This document shows positions 8,400 to 17,487 of a DNA stretch of 64,000 nt, piece after piece. The DNA comes from Lewinella sp. JB7. GTDB lineage: Bacteria > Bacteroidota > Bacteroidia > Chitinophagales > Saprospiraceae. The position numbers were made by a program, and so were the translations under genes. Position 1 is the first letter of the stretch. The number at the start of each line of letters is the position of its first letter. The notes below the pieces were generated by a model, which saw only the letters and a program-made list of their open reading frames with translations, did no database searches and was not told where the DNA came from. The stretch covers positions 331,795 through 395,794 of the forward strand of contig NZ_JANCTD010000001.1 of assembly GCF_024297185.1 (NCBI RefSeq), in the 5' to 3' direction.

Positions 8400-11075
8400 C
8401 TAGAACTGCTGCTCGTAGATGCTCTTCAGCTCCGCATTAGTTTCAGCGGCCTTGATGGCTTCCAGGCTCGTCCCCATTTCCATGATGAGCTTATTGAGCT
8501 CGCCGGATTCTTCCATGGCGTCGACGCGGGCCGAAAGATCGTTGCGCAGATCGTTGATGGCCTTGGTCGCGGCAAGGCGGCGCCAGGGGCTCTGCGACTG
8601 GTCGAGGGCCATATCCTTCAGCACGCTCACTCCCTGCGTTTGTTGGGCCGCCGGACCCTTCGCCAGCAGCGTTTGGTAGGCGGTGTAGAGAGCGATGGCG
8701 TCGTAGCCGTCCGTCGAGCCCAGGCGCTGTTCCAGGTAGGGCAGCTTTTCCAGGGCCCCCGTTTCGCTGTACAGCGTCGCCAGCGATCCACTGATGCTGG
8801 GGTTATCGATGGCCTCCAGTTCGGCGGCGGCGGCCGTCGCCGCGGCGGTATCGGTGGCCACCAGGGCCTGCAGGCCGGTAGCAACCACGGTGTAGGATTC
8901 CGCCTTCATGGCCGCGCGGGCGATGTCGGCCAGTTGGTCGTCCTCCGCTTCGGTGAGCAGCGCAATGGCCGTGGCGCGGACCTGGGAGTGTTCGTCGTTG
9001 CGGGCGATGTCGCGGATGATCTCCCGCTGATCATCGGTGGGCTCCTCCAGACTCTGCAGGGCGGTACCGCGAATGGCGTAGAAGGAATCGCGGAGGGCGG
9101 AGGTGAGGATCTCGTCGCGCAGTTCATCGCTGCCTTCCGTCATGGACAACCGTCCCACCGCGCTGTAGCGATCGAGGAAGGAGGGAGCGTAACGGTACTG
9201 GGCGGCCAGTTCTTCCGGCGACTTCTCGTACTCATACTCGGCCAGCAGTCGGTGCTCGGGGTCGAAAATGACGACATCGGGGCGGGCGGCGGCCGGGAAG
9301 GTGAAGGTCTGTTCGCGCTGTTCGATCACCACGGAATGGGTGGTGGCGGTACCGTTGGTGTATACCGCGATGTCGACCGGGAGACGGAAGACGGCGGGAA
9401 CATTGTTGTCGGTCCGCTGCGTCTGCCGCACCGTTACCGAAACGCTGCCGTCGGTATAGTCGGTCGTGATGTTCAGTTGGGGGTGGCCCGCCTTCAGGTA
9501 CCACTGGTCGAAGAACCAACTGAGGTCTTCTCCGGTGACGTCCTCGAAGGCAATGCGCAGCTCGTCGATCTCGACGGCCGAAAGCTTATTCTCGTTCAGG
9601 TAGTGATTGAGGCTGGCAAAGAAGGCTTCGTCGCCGACGTATCCGCGCAGCATGTGCAACACCGAGCCACCCTTGTTGTAGCTGTGGGCGTCAAACATCT
9701 GTTCCTTGTCGTCGTAATCGTACCAGATGAGCTCGTGGGGTTCGCCGTTGCGGACGGAGCCGAAGTAGCCCTGCCACTCATTGATGAGGTGGTAGTCGGC
9801 GGCGTCGCGACCGTACTTATTCTCCAGCCACAGGTACTCGCTGTAGTTGGCGAACCCTTCGTTGAGGGTGAGTTGGGACCAGCTTTCGCAGGTCACGTAG
9901 TCGCCGAACCAGTGGTGGAACATCTCGTGGGCCACGACCTTTTCGTTCTGGTCCACGTCGATCAGGTCGCGGGCCGTGCCGTTCATGTACTCTCCGAAGA
10001 TCACGGCGGTGGTGTTCTCCATGGCGCCGCTGACGTAGTCGCGCACCACGACCTGGCTGTACTTCGGCCAGGGGTACTCTACGCCGGTGAGCTCGCTGAA
10101 GAAGGTGAGCATCTCGCGGGTATGGGGAAAGATAGCCTTGGCGTGGTCGGCGTACTTGGCCTCCATGTAATAGTTTACCGGAATGCCGTTCCACTTTTCG
10201 TCCTCCACGATCTCGAAGTCCCCGACGATCAGGGCAAACAGATAGGGGGCGTGGGGGATGTCCATCTTCCAGTAGTCGGTCCGCATTCCGTCGCCGGCCG
10301 GGGTGGAACTGACGAGGGTGCCGTTGGAGAGGGTTTCGTATTCGTCCTCGACGGTCACGTAGAGTTCCTGGGTCGTGCGTTCGTTGGGCTTATCGATGGT
10401 CGGGAACCAGCGGCTGTTGTTTTCCGTCTCGCCCTGCGTCCAGATCTGCCGGGGCTTGTCGCCCTCCTCTCCGCGGGGGTTGATGAAGAACAGTCCCTTA
10501 TCGGAGGTGATGGCCTCCCCGGCACCGCCGCCGTCGTGGGGAATGGCCGTGTAGTCGATAACTACCGTAAACTCCTTGCCCCGGGTATAAGCCTTATCGA
10601 GTTGAATGGTTACCTGCTGCTGATCGTCGGGGTAGGTATATTTCAGCGGTTTCCCGTCGGCCGTGGTGATGGACTTAAAGTCGAAATGCTTGGCGTCCAG
10701 CGTCACTTCGGTAACGGGCTTGAAGATCGGCTTCAGGCGCAGCGTGGCCCTGCCGATCACCATTTCCCGGTCCCAGTCGAAGGAGATTTCCAGCTTGGTG
10801 TGCAGCAAGTCGTTGACGCGGGTGTAGGCAATGGCGCGCGGCTCGACCCGGGTGGCCGGGGCGGGGGACGCCGTTCCTTCCATTTCTTCCTCCGTGATGG
10901 TCCCGTTCGCTTCCGGAGTTACGGTCATGGTGTCCAGGTCCCGGGTTTCCGTGTAGGTCACCTCCGCGGGTGGGGGCGGGTCGATCTGTACGGGGTCGAC
11001 AACGGGTCGGGTGGTATTACAGCTTACGGCCAGCAGCAGGGTGGCCAGTAGGCTCAGGATCGCGGATCGGTACAT
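8400..11075 (-). CDS. M1-family metallopeptidase, lipoprotein
   Basis: Aminopeptidase N-like zinc exopeptidase, 891 aa from the ATG at 11075. That start gives a lipoprotein signal MYRSAILSLLATLLLAVSC with the lipid-accepting C19; an in-frame ATG ten codons earlier would spoil it. The N-terminal beta domain precedes the exopeptidase signature GAMEN (350-354) and the zinc motif HEMFH (383-387), with the second Glu ligand in NEGF (E406). The C-terminal ~300 residues are helical ARM/HEAT-like repeats (RDIARNDEHSQVRATAIALL). It probably acts in the periplasm or at the outer membrane in peptide utilisation. The receptor-like gene upstream on the same strand is 133 bp away and may be independent. 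Confidence 0.92.
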   Translation of the reverse strand: MYRSAILSLLATLLLAVSCNTTRPVVDPVQIDPPPPAEVTYTETRDLDTMTVTPEANGTITEEEMEGTASPAPATRVEPRAIAYTRVNDLLHTKLEISFDWDREMVIGRATLRLKPIFKPVTEVTLDAKHFDFKSITTADGKPLKYTYPDDQQQVTIQLDKAYTRGKEFTVVIDYTAIPHDGGGAGEAITSDKGLFFINPRGEEGDKPRQIWTQGETENNSRWFPTIDKPNERTTQELYVTVEDEYETLSNGTLVSSTPAGDGMRTDYWKMDIPHAPYLFALIVGDFEIVEDEKWNGIPVNYYMEAKYADHAKAIFPHTREMLTFFSELTGVEYPWPKYSQVVVRDYVSGAMENTTAVIFGEYMNGTARDLIDVDQNEKVVAHEMFHHWFGDYVTCESWSQLTLNEGFANYSEYLWLENKYGRDAADYHLINEWQGYFGSVRNGEPHELIWYDYDDKEQMFDAHSYNKGGSVLHMLRGYVGDEAFFASLNHYLNENKLSAVEIDELRIAFEDVTGEDLSWFFDQWYLKAGHPQLNITTDYTDGSVSVTVRQTQRTDNNVPAVFRLPVDIAVYTNGTATTHSVVIEQREQTFTFPAAARPDVVIFDPEHRLLAEYEYEKSPEELAAQYRYAPSFLDRYSAVGRLSMTEGSDELRDEILTSALRDSFYAIRGTALQSLEEPTDDQREIIRDIARNDEHSQVRATAIALLTEAEDDQLADIARAAMKAESYTVVATGLQALVATDTAAATAAAAELEAIDNPSISGSLATLYSETGALEKLPYLEQRLGSTDGYDAIALYTAYQTLLAKGPAAQQTQGVSVLKDMALDQSQSPWRRLAATKAINDLRNDLSARVDAMEESGELNKLIMEMGTSLEAIKAAETNAELKSIYEQQF

Positions 11076-11208
11076 CAAGACTTGGTTTAAGCAAGTAGGA
11101 CGCACCAGGACGCTAATTGTTTGGACAACGGACGTGCGTTAACGGGACTTTAGGGCGGCGGCGCGCGGGCGCGGCGTCGGTCGGTAGAAGAGCAACGGTT
11201 CGTGGCAC

Positions 11209-13953
11209 TCAGTCGAAGCGGCGCAGGTCGTACTTGAAGCTGAGCAGGAAGTACTGTTGCAGGGCGTTGGTTTGCAGGTCCTCCGTATAGGTTTCGGTGA
11301 CGTTGCGGGTCAGGGAGGTGTTCTGCCCAAGGATGTCGAAGGCGGAGAGGCTGAATTCGCCCCGGTCGTTCTCCATCACCTTCATGCCGATGCTGGCGTT
11401 CCAGAGCAGGTAATCCTGGTCGAAGCTTTCGTCCAGCCCCCGGTACAGCTGGTGGGTCAGGTCGGTACGGATCACGATGTTCGCGCCGGGAAGCCAGCTC
11501 AGGCGGGCGCGGCTTTTCTGCTGCAGGTAGTTGTTGTTGCTGGACACCTGCAGATCGTTGCGTACCCAGTTCATACTGCTGCGGGAGGAAAGGGTGAAGT
11601 CGACCCGTTCGCTGATGTTGCTGCTCAGGGTAAGGCCCAGACCGGTGGCCGTGGTGCGGGCATTGTTGAGTTGGTCGTCGATCAGGCCGGGGGCGTTGCG
11701 CAGATTGGCCGAAAGGTCGACGTTGAGGTTACTGCCCAGTGCTCCGACCGGGAAGCCGTAGGTCGTCAGCGCGCGCAGGGTCCAGTCGTTGTCCAGATTC
11801 ACGGGGCGGGTCAGTTGCACGCCGCCGGCCGCTTCGGACAGGGTGGTGCTGTTGACGATCGCGTTGGCCGTGTAGCTGCCCCCGAGCAGGGCGAAAAAGA
11901 CGCTGGAGCGTTCCGGGTCGGTCAGGTTATAGCGGGCCGTGAAGTTGTGGTCCGTGGCGGGGAGCAGGTCGGCGTTGCCCGTCGTGAGGAAGAGCGGATT
12001 GGAGTTGTCGATCACCTCCTGCAACTGCAGGATCGACGGCAGCTCCGTGCGGCTGCGGTAGTGGGCGGTCAGGTTGCCCGCATTGCCGGTCCGGTAGCGT
12101 AGGCGGAGCGTCGGCAGTACCGACCAGTAGCTGCGCTCGCCGGTCAGGCTGGCGTACTGTAGTCCGGCGGAGGCGCTGGCGTTCAGGCTTCCCTTCCGGT
12201 AGTTGATGCCCGTACCCACTTCCTGGGTGAAGTAGTCGTTGACGAACACGTTACTCAGGGTAGGATTCAGGACGGTGTACTCCTCACTGGTGGGGTCGAG
12301 GTCGTAGGTGAGCGTTTCGCTGTCTTCCCGGCGGTAACCGCTGGCGGCGGAAAAGAGCAGCATGGCGGAGCGGCTGAGGGGTTCGGTGTACCGGATGTTG
12401 ACGCCCCCGTTCCACTGTCGCGTATCGAGCAGCGACTGCTGATCGAGTTGCTCGGTGGCGAGCGTATCCGCGGCCGAGGTGCCCGCGTACGTCAGGTAGC
12501 TGTTGCCCTCGTTCGGGCTGATGCCGCCGCTGAGGTTGACGGAAAGGGTACGGCCCCGGGTGGCGAAGCGGTGGCGCCAAAGGAGGTTATTGGAAAAATT
12601 GAGGGCCGTGAGGTCGGCGGTGTAGTCGCTTTGGTTGTCATTCAGCAACTGACCGCCCTCCAGGGTTTGTCCGAAGATGCTTTCCGTGCCGGTATTGCCC
12701 TGCCAGCTCAGGCGGGGACGGTAGATGAAGGAGTTGCGTTCGTCGAGGGTATACTCCAGTTTTCCGGTGAAACGGTGATTCGTGTTAACGCTGGTAGTTA
12801 TTCCTTCCTCCAGGTAGGTCTCCCGCAGCCCCTCCGCGTCGAAGAACTGTCGGCTGATGTCGCTTTCGGTGTAGCTGTCCGCGCGGTTGAAAAAGTAGCT
12901 GCCCGTGGCCTCCAGTTTGTCGCTCCACGTATTGGAGTAGTTGATGCCGACGGCGTCGGACGCTACGATCCCCGCCTGGTCGCTGACGAGAAAGTCGCCG
13001 GCCGAATTACCGCCGGGGCCACCTTCTCCGCTCCCGCGTTGCCCGCCGCCTCTGCCGCCGCCGCCCGGTCCCCGCCGTCCGCCGCCGCTTGAAGCCGAAC
13101 TGGTGACGCCGAGAAGGTCTTCCGAGGAGAAGTTTTGCTTGCTCACGTTGTTGGAAAGTCCCACCACGGAGATGCGGCGGTCGTCGTCGAACCAGTTGAG
13201 GTTGCCGCCCACGGAGTAGCGATCGTCGGTGCCGTAGCCGGCGTACCCGCTGCCGAACTCACCGTTGCGCATGGAGGGGCGGGTGATGATGTTTACCGTT
13301 TTGGTGGTCTCTCCGTCGTCGAAACCGGTGAACTGGGCCTGGTCGCTCTGCTGGTCGAACACTTCGATGCGCTGGATCACCTCCGCCGGCAGGTTGCGCA
13401 GGGCGGCCGTGGGGTCGTTGCCGAAGAAGGGGCGGCCATCCACGAGCACGCGCGCGACGTCCTCGCCCTGGGCCTGCACCTTACCGTCGGTAATCGTGAT
13501 CGTAGGCATCTTCTCGATGAGGTCCTCGGCCGTGGCGTCCGGCATGGTCTTGTAAGCGTCGGCGTTGAACTCGGTCGTATCGCCGCGCTGGCGGACGGGC
13601 ACGACGGATTCAGTGACCTCCACCTCTCCGAGCTCGATGCCGGCTATGAGCTTCAGGGCGGGCAATTGGAGGTCGCTATCCGCTACCGTAAGGGGCCGTT
13701 CCGCGGTTTGGTAGCCGAGAAAGCTGACGGTGAGGAGATAGCTGCCGGGAGTAAGCGCGGTAAGCACGAAATCACCGCTGGCATCCGTAGTGGTTTGGCG
13801 GGCCGGAGCTTCCGCACCGCTTGGAACCAGGCTGACGTACGCGCCGGGCAGCGGCAGGGTCTCACCGGCATCCACGACCCGGCCGCGGACGGTCTGGCTC
13901 AGCACGACGCCTGGGAGCCCGATAATCATAAGTAGGAGTAGGGTGATTCGCAT
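11209..13953 (-). CDS. Outer-membrane beta-barrel protein, TonB-dependent-receptor-like
   Basis: A 914-aa outer-membrane protein. The ATG at 13953 gives a clean signal peptide (MRITLLLLMIIGLPGVVLSQ); an ATG 11 codons upstream lies in the repeat region and is less likely. Residues ~21-110 form a carboxypeptidase-regulatory-like beta-sandwich (TVRGRVVDAGETLPLPGAYV). A plug-like domain follows (DLIEKMPTITITDGKV, DVARVLVDGRPFFGNDP, NLPAEVIQRIEVFDQQSDQ), then a long barrel of the OMP_b-brl_3 type. A Gly/Arg-rich low-complexity stretch (GGGRRGPGGGGRGG) lies near residue 300. It is typical of Bacteroidota receptors whose cargo is unknown. No SusD partner is next to it, so a glycan-uptake role is not supported. 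Confidence 0.88.
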   Translation of the reverse strand: MRITLLLLMIIGLPGVVLSQTVRGRVVDAGETLPLPGAYVSLVPSGAEAPARQTTTDASGDFVLTALTPGSYLLTVSFLGYQTAERPLTVADSDLQLPALKLIAGIELGEVEVTESVVPVRQRGDTTEFNADAYKTMPDATAEDLIEKMPTITITDGKVQAQGEDVARVLVDGRPFFGNDPTAALRNLPAEVIQRIEVFDQQSDQAQFTGFDDGETTKTVNIITRPSMRNGEFGSGYAGYGTDDRYSVGGNLNWFDDDRRISVVGLSNNVSKQNFSSEDLLGVTSSASSGGGRRGPGGGGRGGGQRGSGEGGPGGNSAGDFLVSDQAGIVASDAVGINYSNTWSDKLEATGSYFFNRADSYTESDISRQFFDAEGLRETYLEEGITTSVNTNHRFTGKLEYTLDERNSFIYRPRLSWQGNTGTESIFGQTLEGGQLLNDNQSDYTADLTALNFSNNLLWRHRFATRGRTLSVNLSGGISPNEGNSYLTYAGTSAADTLATEQLDQQSLLDTRQWNGGVNIRYTEPLSRSAMLLFSAASGYRREDSETLTYDLDPTSEEYTVLNPTLSNVFVNDYFTQEVGTGINYRKGSLNASASAGLQYASLTGERSYWSVLPTLRLRYRTGNAGNLTAHYRSRTELPSILQLQEVIDNSNPLFLTTGNADLLPATDHNFTARYNLTDPERSSVFFALLGGSYTANAIVNSTTLSEAAGGVQLTRPVNLDNDWTLRALTTYGFPVGALGSNLNVDLSANLRNAPGLIDDQLNNARTTATGLGLTLSSNISERVDFTLSSRSSMNWVRNDLQVSSNNNYLQQKSRARLSWLPGANIVIRTDLTHQLYRGLDESFDQDYLLWNASIGMKVMENDRGEFSLSAFDILGQNTSLTRNVTETYTEDLQTNALQQYFLLSFKYDLRRFD

Positions 13954-13961
13954 AGGGAATA

Positions 13962-14111
13962 TGTAGCGACGGCCTTCAGCCGTCACGCTGTTAGTTTAGC
14001 GACGGCCATTAACTGTCCGGCTGTTGGTTACGGTTATCCATAAAGACCGACGGCCCTCAACCATCACGCTACCTGGGTATGCCAGGCCACGTGACGGCTA
14101 AAGGCCGTCGG
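13962..14111. repeat. REP-like palindrome cluster
   Basis: Four related units lie in 150 bp between the receptor-like gene and the Spy-like gene. Unit 1 has GACGGC (13968-13973), loop CTTCA, GCCGTC (13979-13984). Unit 4 has GACGGC (14093-14098), loop TAAAG, GCCGTC (14104-14109), in the opposite orientation. Two degenerate units start near 13997 and 14046 (GACGGCCATTAACTGTC and GACGGCCCTCAACCATC), each preceded by a similar TAGC/GACC context. The pattern is that of REP/BIME elements spread by REP-associated tyrosine transposases. No transposase gene is in the window. Confidence 0.75.
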
Positions 14112-14124
14112 TACGGGTGATCGA

Positions 14125-14526
14125 TTAGCTCCGGTCCTTGCCGCCCCTGCGGTCGCCTCTCTTACCTTCACCGCGACGGTTCTCCCGGTCGGCTTCGAGG
14201 GCTTCGAGTTTGACCAGTTGCTCGTCGTTGAGCACGGACTTCAGTTCCTCCCGGCGCGCTTCGTTGGCTTTCTCCACGATGTCACGCATGGCCGAGCGCT
14301 CGTCGCCGATTTCCTCACGGGCGCCTTTCACGGTTTCGGCGAACTGTAGGTTGATCGTCTGCACGCGTTCGGCCTGTTCGGGGGTGAGCTCGAGCACCTT
14401 GGTGAGGCGTTCGGTCTGCTGTTCGGCCTGGGCTACGGGGTCGTGGTTGCCGCCGCGCTGCGCGCTTACGGTGCCGACGGCCAGCACGAAGAGGAGGGAG
14501 AATAAGAATGCTTTCGTAGTTTTCAT
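14125..14526 (-). CDS. Spy/CpxP-like periplasmic protein
   Basis: A 133-aa secreted small protein with a signal peptide MKTTKAFLFSLLFVLAVGTVSA, mature from about residue 23 (QRGGNHDPVAQAEQQT). The rest is a charged helical hairpin with LELTPEQAERVQ and LKSVLNDEQLVKLEAL, which resemble the LTxxQ-type repeats of Spy/CpxP proteins and Bacteroidota DUF4890-like proteins. The tail is a basic, Gly-rich run ending GGKDRS. The family includes stress-induced periplasmic chaperones, but that role is only inferred here. The frame can be extended 39 codons upstream, but the signal peptide fixes the start at the ATG at 14526. It is divergent from the LytS-like kinase gene, 171 bp away. Confidence 0.75.
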   Translation of the reverse strand: MKTTKAFLFSLLFVLAVGTVSAQRGGNHDPVAQAEQQTERLTKVLELTPEQAERVQTINLQFAETVKGAREEIGDERSAMRDIVEKANEARREELKSVLNDEQLVKLEALEADRENRRGEGKRGDRRGGKDRS

Positions 14527-14685
14527 CTTGATTTGGTTTTGATGATGATTGGATAAGCGGGCGTTCCCGCGGTTTGTGATACAAAAGTGCCGCCGCCGCC
14601 CACCGTCCGCAATTCTTTTCAACCAACGGGCCGTTTTCATCAATGAACGGGCCGGATCGGGCTTTAATCCCCGCCGCCCACGGGC

Positions 14686-14693
14686 GACCTTTG
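14686..14693 (+). promoter_or_regulatory. -7-like box for the LytS-type kinase
   Basis: GACCTTTG matches TAnnTTTG except for its first base and ends only 4 bp before the ATG at 14698. If it is the promoter, the transcript would be leaderless or nearly so. Confidence 0.4.
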
Positions 14694-14697
14694 CCGT

Positions 14698-15735
14698 ATG
14701 GAAAGATTGAAGTTCTCACGGATTGCCGTGCAGGCGCTGGCCTGGGTCGGTTTGTGGGTGATCGTCTTTAGTGTACTGGGCGGCGGCGGCTTCGATACCT
14801 CCTTTCGCTTTTTCCGCCGGTTGGGGCCCTTACTGATCGCCATTGCCGCCCTGGTGATCGTAAACGGAGCGGTCCTGCTGCCCCGGCTGTACTTCACCGG
14901 CCGGCGGGGCTGGTACGTAGTCGCCGGAATCGCCGTCTTGCTGGCGGCCACCTTTCTGCTCCAGTACGGCTCGGTACCCGACCGATCCTTCCCCCTCAAC
15001 CTGGGGCGTGGCGCGCGTCCGCGCGGACTCGGCATGGCCACCCTCCGGTTCTTTCTGCCCCTGGCCACGGCATTTCTGGGGTCTACCCTGATCGAGGTCA
15101 TGCGGTACGCCGGCTACCGGGAGAAGCAGGCGGTACAGGCCCAGCGGGAACAGCTGGCTACGGAACTGAAATTTCTGAAATCCCAGGTCAATCCCCACTT
15201 CCTCTTCAACAGCCTCAACAACATCTATACCCTCACGCTGCTGCACGACGAGAAAGCTCCCGAAAGCCTCCTACGCCTGTCCGGGATGCTGCGGTACATG
15301 CTCTACGATTCCGAAACGGAAGTCGTACCGCTGGGACGGGAGATCGAGTACATCCGCAACTACATCGCCTTGTTACAGCTGAAGGACAGTCGGGGCCTCA
15401 ACGTGACGGCCGAGCTGGACGATAGCCGCCCCGACCTGCCCATCGCGCCCCTGCTACTGATTCCCTTCGTGGAGAACGCCTTCAAACATAGCCGCATCGA
15501 GGACCTCGACCGGGGGTTCATCCACATCACGCTGACCACCCGCGCCCGGGGGATTGCGTTCACGGTAACCAACAGCCTACCGGCCGTGCAATCCTCCTCC
15601 GGCGACCGGGTGGGTGGGATCGGACTGGATAACGTCCGTAAGCGACTGGAACTGCTGTACCCCGACCGCCACCAACTGAGCGTGGAACCCCAGGCGGAAC
15701 AATTTCGCATCACCCTAAGTCTGGAACTGACGTGA
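14698..15735 (+). CDS. LytS/YehU-type sensor histidine kinase
   Basis: A 345-aa membrane kinase. Four hydrophobic helices occupy the first ~135 residues (about 11-29, 43-62, 74-91 and 115-133), with no extracytoplasmic domain of note, so the signal may be sensed in the membrane. The His_kinase (PF06580-like) phosphoacceptor is H167 in SQVNPHFLFNSLNN. The ATPase part has the N-box IPFVENAFKHS and the glycine box GIGLDNVRKRLELLY. It overlaps the downstream response regulator by four bases (GTGA at 15732-15735), so the pair is translationally coupled. The input is unknown. Confidence 0.93.
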   Translation: MERLKFSRIAVQALAWVGLWVIVFSVLGGGGFDTSFRFFRRLGPLLIAIAALVIVNGAVLLPRLYFTGRRGWYVVAGIAVLLAATFLLQYGSVPDRSFPLNLGRGARPRGLGMATLRFFLPLATAFLGSTLIEVMRYAGYREKQAVQAQREQLATELKFLKSQVNPHFLFNSLNNIYTLTLLHDEKAPESLLRLSGMLRYMLYDSETEVVPLGREIEYIRNYIALLQLKDSRGLNVTAELDDSRPDLPIAPLLLIPFVENAFKHSRIEDLDRGFIHITLTTRARGIAFTVTNSLPAVQSSSGDRVGGIGLDNVRKRLELLYPDRHQLSVEPQAEQFRITLSLELT

Positions 15736-16445
15736 GTACGATCAACTGCCTCCTGGTCGACGACGAAGAACTGGCCCGTCGCCTGGTCCGCTCCTACTGC
15801 GATCGCCTGCCCGATCTTCAGGTCGTGGGCGAAGCGACCAATCCGGTCGAGGCCCTCGCGCAGCTGCGAAAGCTCGACGTTGATCTTCTGTTCCTCGACA
15901 TCCAGATGCCGGAGATGACCGGACTGGATTTCCTGCGTTCCCTCCGCCGCCCCCCCGCGGTGATTCTCACCACCGCCTACGCCAATTACGCGCTGGAGGG
16001 CTTCGAACTGGACGTGGTGGACTACTTGGTCAAGCCCTTCGGTTTCGATCGCTTCGTTCGTGCCGTGGGTAAGGCCAGAGACTATCGCTTTTCCGAATCC
16101 GTCGGCTCCGGCGCGCCGCCGCCCGCCGATGCCGCTTCCCCGGCCTTTCAGCTCGTGCGCTCCGACCGTAAGGTGTACCGCATCCCCCACGCCGACATTC
16201 TGTACATCGAAAGCATGCGGGAGTACGTGGCTTACCACACGCCGGCCGGCCGCACCCTGGCCCTGGGCTCCCTGAAACAACTGGAGGAAGAACTGCCGGA
16301 CAATTTTTTGCGGGTGCATAAGTCCTTCATCGTGGCCCGGGATAAGGTGGAGGTGCTCGAGGGCAACACCCTGCACATCGGCACGGCGCGTATACCCGTG
16401 GGGGGCAGCTACCGCGAACACGTGCGCGAAGAACTGTTTAGCTGA
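15732..16445 (+). CDS. LytTR-family response regulator
   Basis: A 237-aa regulator that begins with GTG overlapping the TGA of the kinase gene. The receiver domain (residues ~4-120) has the acidic pair D10-D11 in LLVDDEE, the phosphoacceptor D56 in LFLDIQMPEM and the conserved lysine in LVKPFGFD. A proline/alanine-rich linker leads to a LytTR DNA-binding domain from about residue 135 (FQLVRSDRKVYRIPHADILYI up to IPVGGSYREHVREEL). In Bacteroidota such pairs control varied surface and metabolic genes. No target is evident nearby. The YciI-like gene starts one base after the stop codon and may be co-transcribed. Confidence 0.94.
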   Translation: MSTINCLLVDDEELARRLVRSYCDRLPDLQVVGEATNPVEALAQLRKLDVDLLFLDIQMPEMTGLDFLRSLRRPPAVILTTAYANYALEGFELDVVDYLVKPFGFDRFVRAVGKARDYRFSESVGSGAPPPADAASPAFQLVRSDRKVYRIPHADILYIESMREYVAYHTPAGRTLALGSLKQLEEELPDNFLRVHKSFIVARDKVEVLEGNTLHIGTARIPVGGSYREHVREELFS

Positions 16446-16446
16446 T

Positions 16447-16719
16447 ATGAACTACTACATCCTGTTCTACGAAGCCGCCGATGGCTACGTGGAAAGACGC
16501 CAGCCCTACCGCGATACCCACCTGAATATGGCCCGCCGCGCCCGGGAAGAGGGAAGTTTGATCCTCGCCGGTGCCTACGAGCCGGCCGACGGGGCCGCCC
16601 TGGTATTCCGGGGAGAAAGCGCGGAAGTCGCCGAGTCCTTCGCCCGCCAGGACCCCTACGTGCAGAACGGACTGGTGACGCGCTGGTGGGTGAAGCAGTG
16701 GGACGTGGTGGTGGAGTAG
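16447..16719 (+). CDS. YCII-related (YciI-like) protein
   Basis: A 90-aa alpha/beta protein of the YciI family (dimeric ferredoxin-like fold). Recognisable features are the opening strand MNYYILFYEAAD, the THLNMARRAREEGSLILAGA helix-strand with its conserved His, and the closing DPYVQNGLVTRWWVKQWDVVV. The biochemical role of the family is mostly unknown; some members act on small aromatic or halogenated compounds. It follows the LytTR gene with a single-base gap and is therefore probably the last gene of that operon. The start is the only ATG at this position and gives the full family length. Confidence 0.85.
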   Translation: MNYYILFYEAADGYVERRQPYRDTHLNMARRAREEGSLILAGAYEPADGAALVFRGESAEVAESFARQDPYVQNGLVTRWWVKQWDVVVE

Positions 16720-16744
16720 GGGAGGATTGGGTGATTGGATGGGC

Positions 16745-16752
16745 TACCTTTG
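16745..16752 (+). promoter_or_regulatory. -7 promoter box for hisA
   Basis: TACCTTTG matches TAnnTTTG exactly and ends 21 bp before the hisA ATG, close to the 22-bp leader seen for several other promoters in this window. TTG triplets at 16727 and 16735 are nearer than the usual -33 spacing. Confidence 0.6.
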
Positions 16753-16773
16753 CGCTTCCTTAAAAAGAGAGCT

Positions 16774-17487
16774 ATGTATATCATCCCCGCAATTGATTTG
16801 ATCGACGGTAAGTGCGTACGCCTGACGCAGGGCGACTACGCCCGTAAGACCGTGTACAACGAGGACCCCCTGGCGGTGGCGCGGGAGTTCGAGGCGGCGG
16901 GGCTGGAACGCTTGCACGTGGTCGACCTGGACGGGGCGCGGGGCGGCGGGATCGTCAATCATAAGGTGCTGGAGCGGATTGCCGGAGGGACGAAGCTGAA
17001 GATCGACTGGGGCGGCGGGATGAAGAGCGACGAGGACCTGCGAATCGCCTTCGAGGCCGGCGCCCATCAGGTGACGGGGGGCACGATTGCCGTAAAGCAG
17101 CCGGAAGTTTTTCTCGGCTGGCTCGAACGCTTCGGCCCCGAACGGATCATTCTGGGGACCGACGTGCGGGGCGACAAGATCGCCGTGAGTGGCTGGGAGG
17201 AAGCTAGTGACCGGGAGCTGTTCGAGTTCCTGGCGGATTACGTCCGGCAGGGGGTCCGATACACCATCTGTACCGACGTAAGCAAGGACGGTCTGCTACA
17301 GGGAACGGCCCGTGAATTGTACGCCCGTATCCGACGCGAACAACCGGAGGTGAAGCTGATCGCCAGCGGCGGGGTGGCAACGACGGAGGATCTCGATGCC
17401 CTGGCGGCCCTGGACTGTTACGGCGTGATCGTAGGGAAGGCAATCTACGAGGGGCGCATTACGCTGGCGGAGCTGCGGAGGTACTAA
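16774..17487 (+). CDS. hisA: Phosphoribosylformimino-5-aminoimidazole carboxamide ribotide isomerase
   Basis: Catalyses the Amadori rearrangement ProFAR to PRFAR, step four of histidine biosynthesis. It is a 237-aa TIM barrel with catalytic D8 in IIPAIDLIDGKCVRL and D130 in ILGTDVRGDK, and the phosphate-binding glycine segments IDWGGGM and LIASGGVA. The ATG at 16774 gives the canonical N-terminus; a frame-extending ATG at 16735 would add 13 residues and cover the promoter box. No other his genes are adjacent. hisA therefore stands alone here, with its own promoter box and a 241-bp gap behind it that holds no gene I can see. Confidence 0.95.
   Translation: MYIIPAIDLIDGKCVRLTQGDYARKTVYNEDPLAVAREFEAAGLERLHVVDLDGARGGGIVNHKVLERIAGGTKLKIDWGGGMKSDEDLRIAFEAGAHQVTGGTIAVKQPEVFLGWLERFGPERIILGTDVRGDKIAVSGWEEASDRELFEFLADYVRQGVRYTICTDVSKDGLLQGTARELYARIRREQPEVKLIASGGVATTEDLDALAALDCYGVIVGKAIYEGRITLAELRRY

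Noticed and set aside
8640..11051. An 800-codon open frame on the plus strand, antisense to the M1 peptidase
   Set aside because: Its translation is Gly/Val-rich with no domain or signal, and it exists because GC-rich third positions remove stop codons on the other strand. The minus-strand gene has catalytic motifs throughout.
11209..13953. SusC-type glycan receptor of a polysaccharide-utilisation locus
   Set aside because: No SusD-like lipoprotein or glycoside hydrolase is adjacent, and the barrel is of the general OMP_b-brl_3 kind.
16774..17487. Part of a histidine operon
   Set aside because: No hisF, hisH, hisB or other his gene lies on either side. The neighbours are a YciI-like gene and a secreted protein.
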